From Sabellastarte sp. h YS-2021 (lineage: Eukaryota > Annelida > Polychaeta > Sabellida > Sabellidae), in the NCBI GenBank assembly GCA_964017235.1, contig OZ024927.1:52705293-52769292 (forward strand): DNA of 64,000 nt, in the 5' to 3' direction. Numbering within the stretch: the first letter of the stretch is position 1; the number at the start of each line of letters is the position of its first letter. Shown piece by piece: positions 36,571 to 48,121 of this stretch. The position numbers were made by a program, and so were the translations under genes. The notes beneath the pieces are model-generated. The model searched no databases. It was given only the letters and a program-made list of their open reading frames with translations, and had not been told where the DNA came from.

Positions 36571-37118
36571 ACTACAATTATACAGGGTCTTTTTACAGGA
36601 CAATAACAACAAGGTTGCGAAGCAAAATTCAAATATGTGTTGTCAACCTCATGGAACTGTGTGAACAGGCCTTAAGGCGAATGATTATAACACTGGTAAC
36701 AAATTAATCAGTATGGGCAATTTGTTTAGCTTCTTTAATTTTATAAACCACTCGGTGTTCCTGATTTTGTTTGGAAATTTTCAATAAATCAAGATGTGTA
36801 AGTTGCTTCTTATGATATTATTTCAACAACCCTGGATGTCCATTCATTAACATGACATGTTCGCCATAACGAAACCACAAGTAATAATGTATTTGTAATT
36901 TGTCAACATATTCTTTGTAGATTCATTTTATGAGTTTAGCTTTAGTTATTTTGTGTCATGAAATAAGAGAATCAAGAATGCAATAGGAAAATGACATAAG
37001 CAGGTAGGCGAAAATAAATCTAGTTACTGCCTGTGATGAACAAATCATAAAAATGTGTGATGAACCAAAAATACAAGTCGGACAACTGAAACGATTAGTC
37101 TTAGCAACGGACAGAAGC

Positions 37119-38420
37119 AAACACTACTAGTCTGGCCAGGGAGACTTTTAATCATGATTGCAGAATCGGGTGTAGGTCTGCACTTGTCTCAATTATGCTT
37201 AGCATTCTCCTGACTTATAGATATAAGATTTGCAAAATTAGAATCCCAACAGATAAAAGGGGGTGTTCACTCATAACAGTGGAGCAGGGGGATTAATTAA
37301 TGCAGAATCAGACTCCCAGAAATTATCTGTAGATAATAACCTTATATATGCAGTCAATCCACTGTGACACATTTAAATGCATTGACATGTGTTCCCAGCA
37401 GTCTACTGGCTTTAATCTCTACGAAAGTGACAAGTATGTCATTTAATTCATAATTATAATAGGATTGTTACACTAAAGCAGGTCCTCAATGGCCTAGTGG
37501 TTAGCAAGTTTGGTATTTAATCACAGGTTATCACTAGTGGCTATCACAAGTGGCAATGCTGAGGACCTGTCCCATTATGACCCTTGATGTTGATCTGGAC
37601 GTAAAATCCCAGCTTTGACTTTGTTACACTTAAGCAAATGAATATTAATAAAATGAAATAATAATTTTGTGCATGAAAAAAGTTTTTTGTATTTGTATTA
37701 AATAGTTTTCAAAAGCATCTGTACTTGCGCTAAATACATTTAATAAAAAAGTACTGGTACTTGTACTGAAAGGTTTTATAAGTACTTGTACTAAATACTT
37801 AAAGAAATAACCCTGGCTCATCGACAAACATACAAACACACGTGATATATACAATATATTCAACAAACCCTTTAGCAGGGAAGGGGGGAGTTTCATCAAA
37901 AGTCCATGCTGATATGCTTAAAGCAAATGACAATAACAATTTTCTATGTGCTAGTTGTACCAACGTGGAGCATTGTTCGTTCTGACTTTTTTTAAGAATG
38001 GCTAGTTTCCTTCACCTATTAATAATGTTTGATATCAACGAAAACACAAAACATGTCACTGTGAATATACTTTGTCATTGTTAATAAATAAATTTTAATA
38101 AATGTACATTTAAGCCTTTGGCCATGCTACATCAACACTAGATGTTTGAATTCCCATCAACAAATCAGGTGCCCGTGTTTTGGGGAGATTTTCAAACATA
38201 CCATTTAATTAATTTGCTTTTCACAGCCGTATAAAAATACACACACACGAGTGTTAGAATCTCTTTGATTTGATATGGTGTCTCATGTTTCATATGCACC
38301 TACTAATGTTCGTGGAGATAAAAAAACAAACCTTGCAGTTCAGAACCTTGCACCTTGCAGTTCAGAACTGGATCTTAAAGTAGGTGTGCATTATGTTACT
38401 GAGCCATGTGTGATTTTCAC
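37119..38420. repeat. Tandem duplication, copy 1 (1302 bp)
   Basis: It begins AAACACTACTAGTCTGG and runs to TGTGATTTTCAC, directly followed by copy 2. Only a handful of substitutions separate the copies (for example near 37385, 37439 and 37991). One 22-bp tandem doubling (around 38343-38365, CCTTGCACCTTGCAGTTCAG) is present here and absent from copy 2. An open frame at 38275-38598 arises only at the junction. Both copies contain the same minus-strand 84-codon frame, which has no support as a gene. Confidence 0.9.
37475..37620 (+). mobile_element. Second-family SINE with 10-bp target duplication
   Basis: Its head TCCTCAATGGCCTAGTGGTT is box-A-like and its tail is AAAATCCCAGCTTTGAC. A perfect TTGTTACACT repeat flanks it at 37465-37474 and 37621-37630. 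The same insertion, with both flanks, is present in the duplicated copy (38777-38922), so it predates the duplication. Confidence 0.75.
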
Positions 38421-39699
38421 AAACACTACTAGTCTGGCCAGGGAGACTTTTAATCATGATTGCAGAATCGGGTGTAGGTCTGCACTTGTCTCAATTATGC
38501 TTAGCATTCTCCTGACTTATAGATATAAGATTTGCAAAATTAGAATCCCAACAGATAAAAGGGGGTGTTCACTCATAACAGTGGAGCAGGGGGATTAATT
38601 AATGCAGAATCAGACTCCCAGAAATTATCTGTAGATAATAACCTTATATATGCAGTCAATCCACTGTGACACATTTAAATGCATTGATATGTGTTCCCAG
38701 CAGTCTACTGGCTTTAATCTCTACGAAAGTGACAAGTATGTTATTTAATTCGTAATTATAATAGGATTGTTACACTAAAGCAGGTCCTCAATGGCCTAGT
38801 GGTTAGCAAGTTTGGTATTTAATCACAGGTTATCACTAGTGGCTATCACAAGTGGCAATGCTGAGGACCTGTCCCATTATGACCCTTGATGTTGATCTGG
38901 ACGTAAAATCCCAGCTTTGACTTTGTTACACTTAAGCAAATGAATATTAATAAAATGAAATAATAATTTTGTGCATGAAAAAAGTTTTTTGTATTTGTAT
39001 TAAATAGTTTTCAAAAGCATCTGTACTTGCGCTAAATACATTTAATAAAAAAGTACTGGTACTTGTACTGAAAGGTTTTATAAGTACTTGTACTAAATAC
39101 TTAAAGAAATAACCCTGGCTCATCGACAAACATACAAACACACGTGATATATACAATATATTCAACAAACCCTTTAGCAGGGAAGGGGGGAGTTTCATCA
39201 AAAGTCCATGCTGATATGCTTAAAGCAAATGACAATAACAATTTTCTATGTGCTAGTTGTACCAACGTGGAGCATTGTTCGTTCTGACTTTTTTTAAGAA
39301 TTGCTAGTTTCCTTCACCTATTAATAATGTTTGACATCAACGAAAACACAAAACATGTCACTGTGAATATACTTTGTCATTGTTAATAAATAAATTTTAA
39401 TAAATGTACATTTAAGCCTTTGGCCATGCTACATCAACACTAGATGTTTGAATTCCCATCAACAAATCAGGTGCCCGTGTTTTGGGGAGATTTTCAAACA
39501 TACCATTTAATTAATTTGCTTTTCACAGCCGTATAAAAATACACACACACGAGTGTTAGAATCTCTTTGATTTGATATGGTGTCTCATGTTTCATATGCA
39601 CCTACTAATGTTCGTGGAGATAAAAAAACAAACCTTGCAGTTCAGAACTGGATCTTAAAGTAGGTGTGCATTATGTTACTGAGCCATGTGTGATTTTCA
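38421..39699. repeat. Tandem duplication, copy 2 (1279 bp)
   Basis: This is the direct head-to-tail copy of 37119-38420, at a constant offset of 1302 bp until the 22-bp length difference near its end. It stops at TGATTTTCA (39699), after which the sequence is unique. Confidence 0.9.
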
Positions 39700-41029
39700 A
39701 TTTAAATCCAAGGTGATGGCCTTTGTAGAGAACCACTTCTAAGGATGGGGAAACTCAGCCAAAATACTATGGGATCAAAAGATAACGTTTCACACCTTTG
39801 GATTTGTGAGGGGTTCTAACTTTTTGTATTGATAGTTTTTTGTATTGATATAAGTTTTTATGGAAGAGTAGAATTAAAGCATTTCAGAGTTTCACATCTA
39901 TTTTGAAAAATGGATTATGATCGCAAACTGTGATATTTTTTATTTGTCCAAATACTTACTGTTTCATATATTCTATAAGGTTAAGCAAGACATTACATTT
40001 GCTACGGGCCAGTTGGACATTAAACACACTATAATTTGTATTTGAAGTATGAAATATTAAAATAACCTCAAATTGATGAACAGGAGTTTCTGCCCAAGTA
40101 TCATTGGTTATAGAAAGTAAATCTTTTCAAGTTTATTGGGCTTTTTATAACAACATTACCCATAGCAGGAAACGTGCCTGAAAATGTAATAGACTGCTTA
40201 CATGGATTTCAAAAGGCCTTTGCATATCATAGTGATCTATCTGAAAACCCCTATTCACCTCTCTTGCTTTGATATCATCTGATTGATCTTTGCATCAAAC
40301 TTTAGAAACCTGATTTAATTCATATGTTAACATACTATATCTTTGTATTGTATATAATCTTATGTCCACATGTCATTTAATGTTTCTGTTGCTTGTCCAC
40401 TCACTTAGTAGTTTGGGAACAAAATCTTGGATCTATAGATTTGAGTTGGAAATATTAAATACTATAAAGCATGTAATGAATTTTGCTTAGGTCATTTTGT
40501 GTTATTTTCTTCTTTTATATGTACAGTGAAAAAACAAAAGTAGGGATGTGGTGTTTATAAGTTACTAGTGAAACTTTAGGCAATCATGATATCAACTGCT
40601 TATTTTCTCTATAAACGATGCTAAAAATGATGCTGAAAAATATTAGTAGCACTTTCAGTGTGAACTATTAGACAATAAAACTTAGAGGATTTTCATACAA
40701 CTGAGGTTTGGACTTTTAAAACTCCAAATGGTGTGTGTCTGGAACACCTAAAGGGTTGTGCAAGCATTATAAGGCCATAAGAAGTTAACGTGTAGATGAA
40801 CTTCATTATTTTAGTGACAGCTATGAATTTTCATTCATAGCTTGGAGAACATTATTCATCAACTATCAATAATTTGGTGTCTATACAGAACATTCCAAAT
40901 AGAATGTCCTTTGGTAGTATGTCAAAAGTGAAAAGCCTACCATATGGTGATGTAAACGACCACATGTAGCACTGCAAAAACACAAATGGATGACAGCATA
41001 AGGATATTGCTACAATAGGTCTGCTGAAG

Positions 41030-41610
41030 TTATGTTTTTGAGTTAGTCTTTGGTCTGACCGTGGACATTAGCAAGAAAAGTACACAAGATAACTATGATG
41101 ACAAAGTCTTACCTCTGTTTTGCACTGGTTACTGCTCTTTTAGAAGATAATACTGCAACAACTAAGTTTTGTGTTAGAGGTTTGTATTGCTAATTTGAAC
41201 ATTGGAACCACGAAAAACAAAGGATAAATAAATTAACATACATCTAGTTGACACTGGCAACTGTTGGTTTCAGATAATCAGATGAATAATGTGACATAAT
41301 AACACGCCTCTGGTTGACAGCAGCATTTATTACTAGTTTGGATTTGAGTAAGATATCACTTTAACCCTTAAATTTGATCTGTAAGCCGTTATGCTGACAG
41401 TGGATGAATGGTTAGACCATATGATGATTGATATGATATAATGCCACACCTCTGGTTTCCAGCAGCACTTAATATTGGTTTGGATTTTGCTTTGTGAGAC
41501 CATTGTACTTAAGCCTTTATGCTGACTATGGGCGATTGGGTAGGACAGGGTCAATATGATGAATTTACTGGCAAGGTTTTACCTCTGGTTGACAATGGCT
41601 ACTGTTGTTT
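41030..41610 (+). repeat. Degenerate tandem repeats, about 170 bp
   Basis: Phrases like CCTCTGGTTGACAGCAGC, TTGGTTTGGATTT(T/G) and TTATGCTGAC(T/A)(G/A)TGG recur near 41305, 41450 and 41590, with weaker units upstream. They are non-coding. Confidence 0.45.
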
Positions 41611-42509
41611 TCCCAGTGAACTTTCAGCAAGTGAAAAATTCACCCTCCGAAAGGTCAAGCCATCTTATTGGCTGACAGAGAGAAAGAGTTGTGTCTTGGT
41701 TTGTATTTCTTCATCATTTTCCACATAATATACTCTCAACGTTCAAGAGATTTGTACCATTTACACTTCTCTAGAGTTTTTGTTGAAGTTATAGATCAAT
41801 AACATGATTTAAAATGTTGTTTTGGGATTAATATTTATGAAAAATGTCAGAATTTTTATACAATAAATATTGAATCATTACCATTCAGGTTTAATTTAAA
41901 ATTATCTAATTTTTCTGAGAGATTAAATATTTCTTTATTCAAATAATATGTTTGTCACAAATAAAACGTGATAAAATCACTATTATTAGCTACTTGCCTG
42001 GGAGGGATTACCCGTTTAGTTCACCTGGTAGACGTGTGTGACTCCAGACCTGTAGGATTGACTTCACTGGAAACCTTTCCTGTTACATTCGGCACCCAAT
42101 GTGGGGTTCACTGGTGTGAGTGGATTAGCCAGACTATAGAGAGTCAGTGGTACTGGTGACTGTGGACCTTTAGGGACCCTGTAACGGATGTGTAGAGGTG
42201 AGAATGTGACAGAACCCAAACTTATAAAATCCCCACAAATGGCCTGGCGAAAAGGGATTTCCCCTAATGACACACTTTGTTGAGTGTCGGTCTCTGGGGT
42301 GAGGGGTTGACCACTAGTCTGCTCCGGGGACCAAAATTTGGTCAGACACAATTAGTGTCTTACCAGAGTCAGGTAGTTTGCTAGGACCTCGAGTAATAGA
42401 TATGCACTCCTTTCTTTTTTCTGATGGAAACGGCTGAGGTAATATGGTGTCAATAGTATGTGGTATGTAACATGTACCGTAAAACACTTTCTATTGCTGT
42501 ATTTTATAG

Positions 42510-42574
42510 CCTATCCTCAAATTCCGACGAGCAGCTAAAACAGTCATGGTGCTAGTGAAGGCAATATCTTCAAG
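42510..42574 (+). CDS. CNBD2: CNBD2 common exon 1
   Basis: The acceptor attttatag is followed by CCT-ATC-CTC in phase 0; the donor is AG|gtaaga in phase 2. It encodes PILKFRRAAKTVMVLVKAI, a basic amphipathic helix that matches the start of the conserved part of the CNBD2 family. This is the exon that any of the four N-terminal exons can join in frame. Confidence 0.85.
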
Positions 42575-43002
42575 GTAAGAAACAAATATATAAAAAGAAC
42601 AACAAATTCAAGCCATCATTACAGAGCACATTTAATAATGTTGTCATATACAGGCTATGTTTCTTAAAAGGTTTTTGTGAATATTTTACTCATTGTGCAT
42701 AGGGAAACATATACACCAGTCAAAGACGTTAATGACTCAGATGTTTAAATATTACCATCGTCTATGGAATAAAAAAATTCCGAAATACATGCAAATACAT
42801 ATTTGTTTCAAAGTACAAAGAGTAGAGTGATCTCTAAATCTTTTAAAATTTAATGTTTAAACTTAAGGAGTAAATGTGATTCTACAATTATTATTTATTC
42901 CAAAATGATCCAAACCCCCCAAAACAAAACCTTAACAAAAATGAAACCTTCAATTTGTCTTATACTACAGAGTTGTACACAAATTGGTTTGTTGTACTTT
43001 AG

Positions 43003-43135
43003 GCAAGAAAAATTTCGAGCCGAAGAGAAGCAAGTGTCCCTAGCCAGCTACCAAGATGAGATCCTGAATTCTAGAAGATCTGATTATGGCAACGGCTTGT
43101 CTTTTGATCCTATGGAGTACAAAGCAAGAAAGCAG
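43003..43135 (+). CDS. CNBD2: CNBD2 common exon 2
   Basis: The acceptor gttgtactttag and donor CAG|gtactt frame 133 bases that complete the split Arg codon and read QEKFRAEEKQVSLASYQDEI through SFDPMEYKARKQ. This is a charged linker ahead of the first CNB domain. Confidence 0.88.
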
Positions 43136-43705
43136 GTACTTTGCCAATAATACAATATCATCAGTATATGGTTGCAAAGATGAGACCAAAACTACAATTC
43201 AAATATGATAGCCATCTAATTTATATTATCAAAATATGTACTGAAGTGCTATGTCACTCTAAGCTTGAGAATTTCTCCATTGGATTATTCCTGGAATGGA
43301 AATACTGTGGTAATCCAACTATTATTGATAATGCTGATTCATATTCAGATGTGTTGCATGCAGTTATCAATATTTGATCCATGTTGGTTCTGCAGAATTC
43401 AAATGTGGTCATTTAGGCAAATGAAAAGACCCCTTATTTGACGAAGGTTACTGGTTGGTATGCCTGAAGTATTTCAAACAAATTATGCTACATACTTTTT
43501 CAATAGAACCCCTACTCCACCTTCACAAGTTTGTCTCCTGATTGCTCTGATAATGCGATCAGTTGCAAAATTGTGGCAGTCCTATAACCTTTCTTTTCAA
43601 TCATAAATGATTGGTGTGCAATCATGGCGATCATAGATTCCTGTTTCATTTTACAAACATGTTTTGAAGACCTTTGTGAGTGAACATTTTGGGGGCAACA
43701 ACAGG

Positions 43706-44073
43706 AACCTGTTTCACAAAAGAACTTTGACCAGGCATAAACTTAAGACTTTTTTCTGTGGTCTGTGGTCTTAGACTTAGAGGGTTTCACAAAGTTACTG
43801 AGTCCAAGTTTAAGACTTAGATATGGCCGCTATTAATTCTTCTCATTTCAAAAATTTGAAATGCCTTGCAGTAACGAATAAATGTACATGGTCACATAAC
43901 ATAGAAAACCACTGTGGTTATTTGATAAGCTTGGACATAGTTAAGTCACCATTTGGGGAATTTATTCAAGTCCCAGACCTAGCCCAAGACAAAAGGTTCA
44001 GAGTTATGTACCTGACTTAGCTTAAGTCCGGGCTAAGTCTAAGACCCTTTGTGAAACCAGCCCATGGTATCCA
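43706..44073. mobile_element. MITE of the TTTCACAAAG/GACTTAG type
   Basis: The left end AACCTGTTTCACAAAAG and right end CTTTGTGAAACCAGCCCATGG are inverted. Inner GACTTAG / CTAAGTC words repeat the arrangement seen at 1413-1959. It is about 370 bp and non-coding. Confidence 0.55.
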
Positions 44074-44138
44074 ACCTCTAAAGTCATGATTGCTTTCAAC
44101 TAATCTTTCCGGTCATACAATGTATCCTATCCAGTTTG

Positions 44139-44289
44139 CATTTATTTATTTGGGGTTTTATGTTGGGTTTTCAACACTGTACAGGTCATATCACGATGTG
44201 TAGTTGGAAGGGCAGAGGAAACCAGTACATACAGCTGGTCAAGGTTCTGTACTGTAAACCGCCGACCAACGGAAAGCAACTACCAGCTT
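44139..44289 (-). mobile_element. 5'-truncated SINE (minus strand) with 12-bp target duplication
   Basis: On the minus strand it starts in the SINE body (AAGCTGGTAGTTGCTTTCCG) without the tRNA head and ends in the AAATAAATAAAT tail. A perfect CTATCCAGTTTG repeat flanks it (44127-44138 and 44290-44301), so the truncation happened at insertion, not by later deletion. Confidence 0.85.
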
Positions 44290-44662
44290 CTATCCAGTTT
44301 GAAAATGATACACCTGATCTTCCTGTAAAATTGGAGCCGAGCTGAGTGTAATTCTGTCCCACTGGATGAAAAGTCTTATAATTCTTTTTATTAATTTTCT
44401 CTGCCTTCCATAAGTGATCCTGACTTAATGTTTGGAGCTAACTTCATGAATCATGACAATCGGGGTAAGACTTCATCTTTTAGTGTAATACTTATCTATA
44501 CAGCCTTATATAATACTTGTGTCCCTGTAAACATTCCTTAATGTTTGCAAACATTTGAAGGAAAACATTATGTAAAGGTTAAAACAATGATATATGCAAA
44601 ACCAATGTAAAAAACCTATGTAAAAGAAGGTTATCAAAGCATTTGATGTATACAATTTATTA

Positions 44663-45503
44663 ATGCCCCTGTTCCACCACATGACTGAGGCTCCCGATTA
44701 AGGTATTTTTGGGATCTGTTTTCTAAAAATGTACAGCCCCAGCCAGTCTGCTTGAGTCTGTTTGGATCTGTTGGGGTCTGTTTAAAAATCAAACATGTTT
44801 GCCCCTGTTCCAACGAAGGATTAATCCCCAATTGGTCCTGGGACCCTTAATCCTTGAGAGTCTGTGAAAAAAATCTGAAAAATGGGCGGGAACATGGAAT
44901 CTTGATCTAGGTGTGTGTTCAAGCACAGATCGTCCTCAGGAAGCCTTAGACGTCCTCAGACAAGTCTCGATTGTTCCCGACTATGAGGCAATTAAGCTAA
45001 GTTTATGATCAGTTTCAACCCCAATCTTGTCAGATTGGGTCTCAGAGTGGTCTAAGGCTTCCTCAGGCCTCCTGGGACTAATAACAGATTTCCTAATGGA
45101 CGATTTTTGTTGAGGTCTGGGACTTAGTCCAGGTCTCCTGGGACTAAGAGTCCTTGGCTTAAGAGTCGCAGGACGCCTCAGACAACATAGATTGTGTAAA
45201 TGTGGGTCTGAGGAGACGACCTCAGCAAGCCTGAGACTGGGGAATTTGTGGGTAGGGGCGAAAGTGGATTGGTTACATTCGTGAATAATATCAAACATGT
45301 TTCATATTTATACCGACCACAACCGATTGAAACAGACTCAAACAGATTGTCCAGGACTCTGAATCCGATGCCCAACATCCGATCCGATGTTTTATACTAA
45401 ATGATCTAGGGTATCACAGATATGAGCAATAACGGACACGGATACGGGTGAAGAAAAAGGACAGGTGAAGTTCCTACCTTAGTCATGTTGTGGAACAGGG
45501 GCA
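44663..45503. mobile_element. Outer foldback MITE interrupted by a second element
   Basis: The outer ends TGCCCCTGTTCCACCACATG (44664-44683) and CATGTTGTGGAACAGGGGCA (45483-45502) are inverted repeats with one mismatch. The arms also share inverted AGTCTGTTT words. At 44801 the element is interrupted by the inner repeat, which carries the direct repeat ATCAAACATGTTT on both sides (44788-44800 and 45290-45302). Confidence 0.65.
44801..45289 (+). mobile_element. Inner repeat element, copy 2, with 13-bp flanking direct repeat
   Basis: Positions 44801-45260 match the copy at 36087-36570. The insertion is delimited by perfect 13-bp direct repeats. Its opening GCCCCTGTTCCA is also the opening of the outer element, so the two may belong to one family. 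Confidence 0.65.
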
Positions 45504-45969
45504 TATGAAAACCAGTTGCTATGGAATGTTAGTGGAACATTTTCAGAGCACACATCCAAAACGTTGTCAATAAATGTCGTTTAAATGCTTTATGTATACT
45601 GTTTTTCTCACATTTAATGACTAATTAACATTTCCAGTATAACCTTCATTTCTTGGTCTTTTTTATAAATGTCTCGAAAATCATTTCCAATGAAACCTCT
45701 TTATTTTGTAAATGTCTAATAAATACTTTCAGCAAACCATTTGTATAGAGAATGTTTATCAAATGTTTTAAACATAAAAATGTAGAAATGTTTAGTAACC
45801 CCAAAAATCAGGTTTAAAAACGCTTTGTAAACGGTTAAACCTTTAAAAACGTTTCTAAGGTTTACTGTGTCTTTACAGCCATACCAAATTAAGATTTTAT
45901 TCACAGCACTCGAGCTTTTTGACATGGAACAACAGTATTATGTATAAAATTAAGTCTCACTCTTTGTAG

Positions 45970-46136
45970 ATCACCTTAAGCAACGAGGCCAAGACCATAC
46001 TGAGTATGAGTCCTCATGACAGAACAGAAGAGCAAGTACACGTGGCCTTACTCTCTTTACAGAATGCTCTGGATGCATTTTGTGAATTCCCTATCAAAAT
46101 GCAGACTTCCCTTGTTCAAAGGGGCTGGTATGAACA
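45970..46136 (+). CDS. CNBD2: CNBD2 common exon 3
   Basis: The acceptor ctctttgtag leads to ATC-ACC in phase 0; the donor is CA|gtaagt in phase 2. It encodes TLSNEAKTILSMSPHDRTEE and then VHVALLSLQNALDAFCEFP, QRGWYEQ. This is the helical N-terminal part of the first CNB domain, typical of the family. Confidence 0.9.
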
Positions 46137-48047
46137 GTAAGTAAATGTCATGTGTGCACTTTACAATATTAAACAGCCTGGATCACATCCTCACCAGTAA
46201 TTTTAAGAGTCAAGGTCGTGATTTCACGAGACCATTTATAGCTTATATTTATTATATTAAGGTTTCAACTAGTGTTTGTTTTTAATCTCTGGAAATTTTT
46301 ACTCATATAATCACAAAGTCAGCTATAAGTTACATTAACATTTTTAAATGGAAATCTGTGGTTTATTGATAAGTTAAGAGATATACAACTTAAAAATTTT
46401 AGATGGAAAACTCAAAATCATGTGAACCATGTTGAATTCAAAGTGACTTCACCAAACGGGGATCCAGAGAAATGATAGTGCATTGGGTTTTTCTATAAGA
46501 ATCTATGTTTCCTATTTTTACCACTCACAGCTTTGTCATTTTATTATCCACCACAGACCAAAAGTCATGTCATTAGAAATGTATTTTACGGACCTCCTAT
46601 TTATTTTGTGGCATTAGGCTCCATGCAGAAAGAATGAAGAATTTAAAGTTCAAAATTAAACTTTTTATATGTACTGGTACCCATTATTACGGATACGTTT
46701 CACAGCTGAACATGTACAATAAAAGTAAAATTTTGTAAAATATGAAATATTTACTTATTATTCAAATGAAGTGGTGGAAGTAAATAAAAAATAACCCTAA
46801 TGAACTATACTCTACAATTTTATGACACAAAAAGACGAAAAACTTAATATCCTTGTCCTGTGACCAGTTTTTTTTAGTCTTGTGATAAAACTGAAAACAT
46901 GCCACACTGGGGTAACTTTCTTTGTAAACATGGAAATGTATGGATCACATATATGTAAATCATATCAAAATTAGGTCTAGATCAAATTTGATGGTACTGC
47001 TATTCTTGTCAGTCTATTTCTTACCACCACTCTTTCCTTAACTTATCTATTATACATCAGATAATCGCTGATGATTATAAGGTAGATAGATAAGGTATAA
47101 GATTGTATTTACTTAATTCATGGCCCTCTGGTGGTCCTTTTACACGTTTATTAAAGGAAACTAAGAGTCTTTGAAGAAGAGAAATTCTTCAACACAAAAG
47201 ATTATATCTTACAGGTGTTTGTAAGTCCTCAAAGTCCATAAAAAGGTAATGAAGAGATATATTTCAATAGCCAAAGTGTTCCCCAAAAAATGTAAGACAG
47301 TTAGTTGAAAGTTTGTCGTTCTATTGATACTGAAATTTTCTGTACTTTAGAGATGGTAATATATTACTTATGCAAATTGATATCCATTGTAAATTATATC
47401 AAACACTAACACATCCAAACAAAACAATGACGTATTCCTCTCCATACTGAGGTTTCAATATTAATACCCAGTTCACACTTAATCAGTATATTGTCTCCAA
47501 TGCAGTTCTGACATGGTTTATCCAAGAAGCATCAGTGGCTGAAAGGTTAGCAAGTTTGCCATTTGATCATCAATTTTTCCCCTTAGAGGTTGTGGGTTCA
47601 AATCTAATTCATGACAACGTGTGAGATTTACTGAATGCTTGTCAAAAAATGTCAACAATGTAATATTAACAGATTCGTAAATATATCAGAAAAGTGTGGA
47701 ACAGTGAACGTCATTGATAATAGGAAAGACCAGTGATGTTTTTTTAAAGATTTCTGCCAAAATAATTTTCAACAGTTTAAACATGATTTGAAAACCAATA
47801 TGTTGCAGAAAATTTGAGAAAGACGTAAATGATGAAGACATTTCTTTTCCAAAAAGGTGTCTTATCAGAGAAGTCTGAAAGGCGTTTAAGCTGAAAAATA
47901 ATTTGGACATTTTCATTGAGGACTTGAAGATAATGTGATTATAAATTATAAAGTATGTTGATACATGTGCCAATATATCAAGTGACTGAAGCTATTCAGT
48001 GAGATATGAGTGACACTAATGATTACTTAAATATGCAATGTTTTCAG
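46137..48047 (+). other. Intron
   Basis: It is AT-rich. A decayed second-family SINE head (about 47531-47645, with AGGTTAGCAAGTTTGCCAT and GTGGGTTCAAATC) is the only recognised item. Confidence 0.45.
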
Positions 48048-48121
48048 CTTTGAAGCCAGAAGAGTCATTATCAGACAGGGACATAAGGCTGACAACTTCT
48101 ACATGATTATATCAGGCAAAG
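48048..48121 (+). CDS. CNBD2: CNBD2 common exon 4 (CNB-A beta strands 1-3)
   Basis: The acceptor atgttttcag and donor G|gtgtgt bound an exon that completes His and reads FEARRVIIRQGHKADNFYMI, ISGK. The pattern 'I..QG...D.FY.I..G' is the canonical first half of a cyclic-nucleotide-binding beta roll. Confidence 0.92.

Larger units (their letters stand above)
33839..42509 (+). other. Intron between exon D and the first common exon
   Basis: It holds a tRNA-like SINE head (about 34484-34560), a truncated SINE (34918-35028), a MITE (35162-35693), a repeat (36087-36570) with a sister at 44801, the 1.3-kb tandem duplication (37119-39699) and degenerate repeats of about 170 bp (41030-41610). At about 42010-42350 there is a repeat-like segment containing TTCGGCACCCAATGTGGGG. 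No extra exon is supported. Confidence 0.45.
43136..45969 (+). other. Intron with MITEs and a SINE
   Basis: It contains a MITE (43706-44073), a 5'-truncated minus-strand SINE (44139-44289) and a nested element pair (44663-45503). No coding exon is supported. Confidence 0.5.

Noticed and set aside
37645..37899. 84-codon minus-strand frame, repeated identically at 38947-39201
   Set aside because: The identity is explained by the recent tandem duplication. The frame overlaps SINE-adjacent AT-rich sequence and has no splice or family support.
38275..38598. 107-codon plus-strand frame
   Set aside because: It exists only because the two duplication copies are joined at 38420; copy 2 does not have it.
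44981..45298. 105-codon Pro/Arg-rich minus-strand frame
   Set aside because: It is the inner repeat element (44801-45289) read as protein; the sister copy at 36087 does not keep it open.
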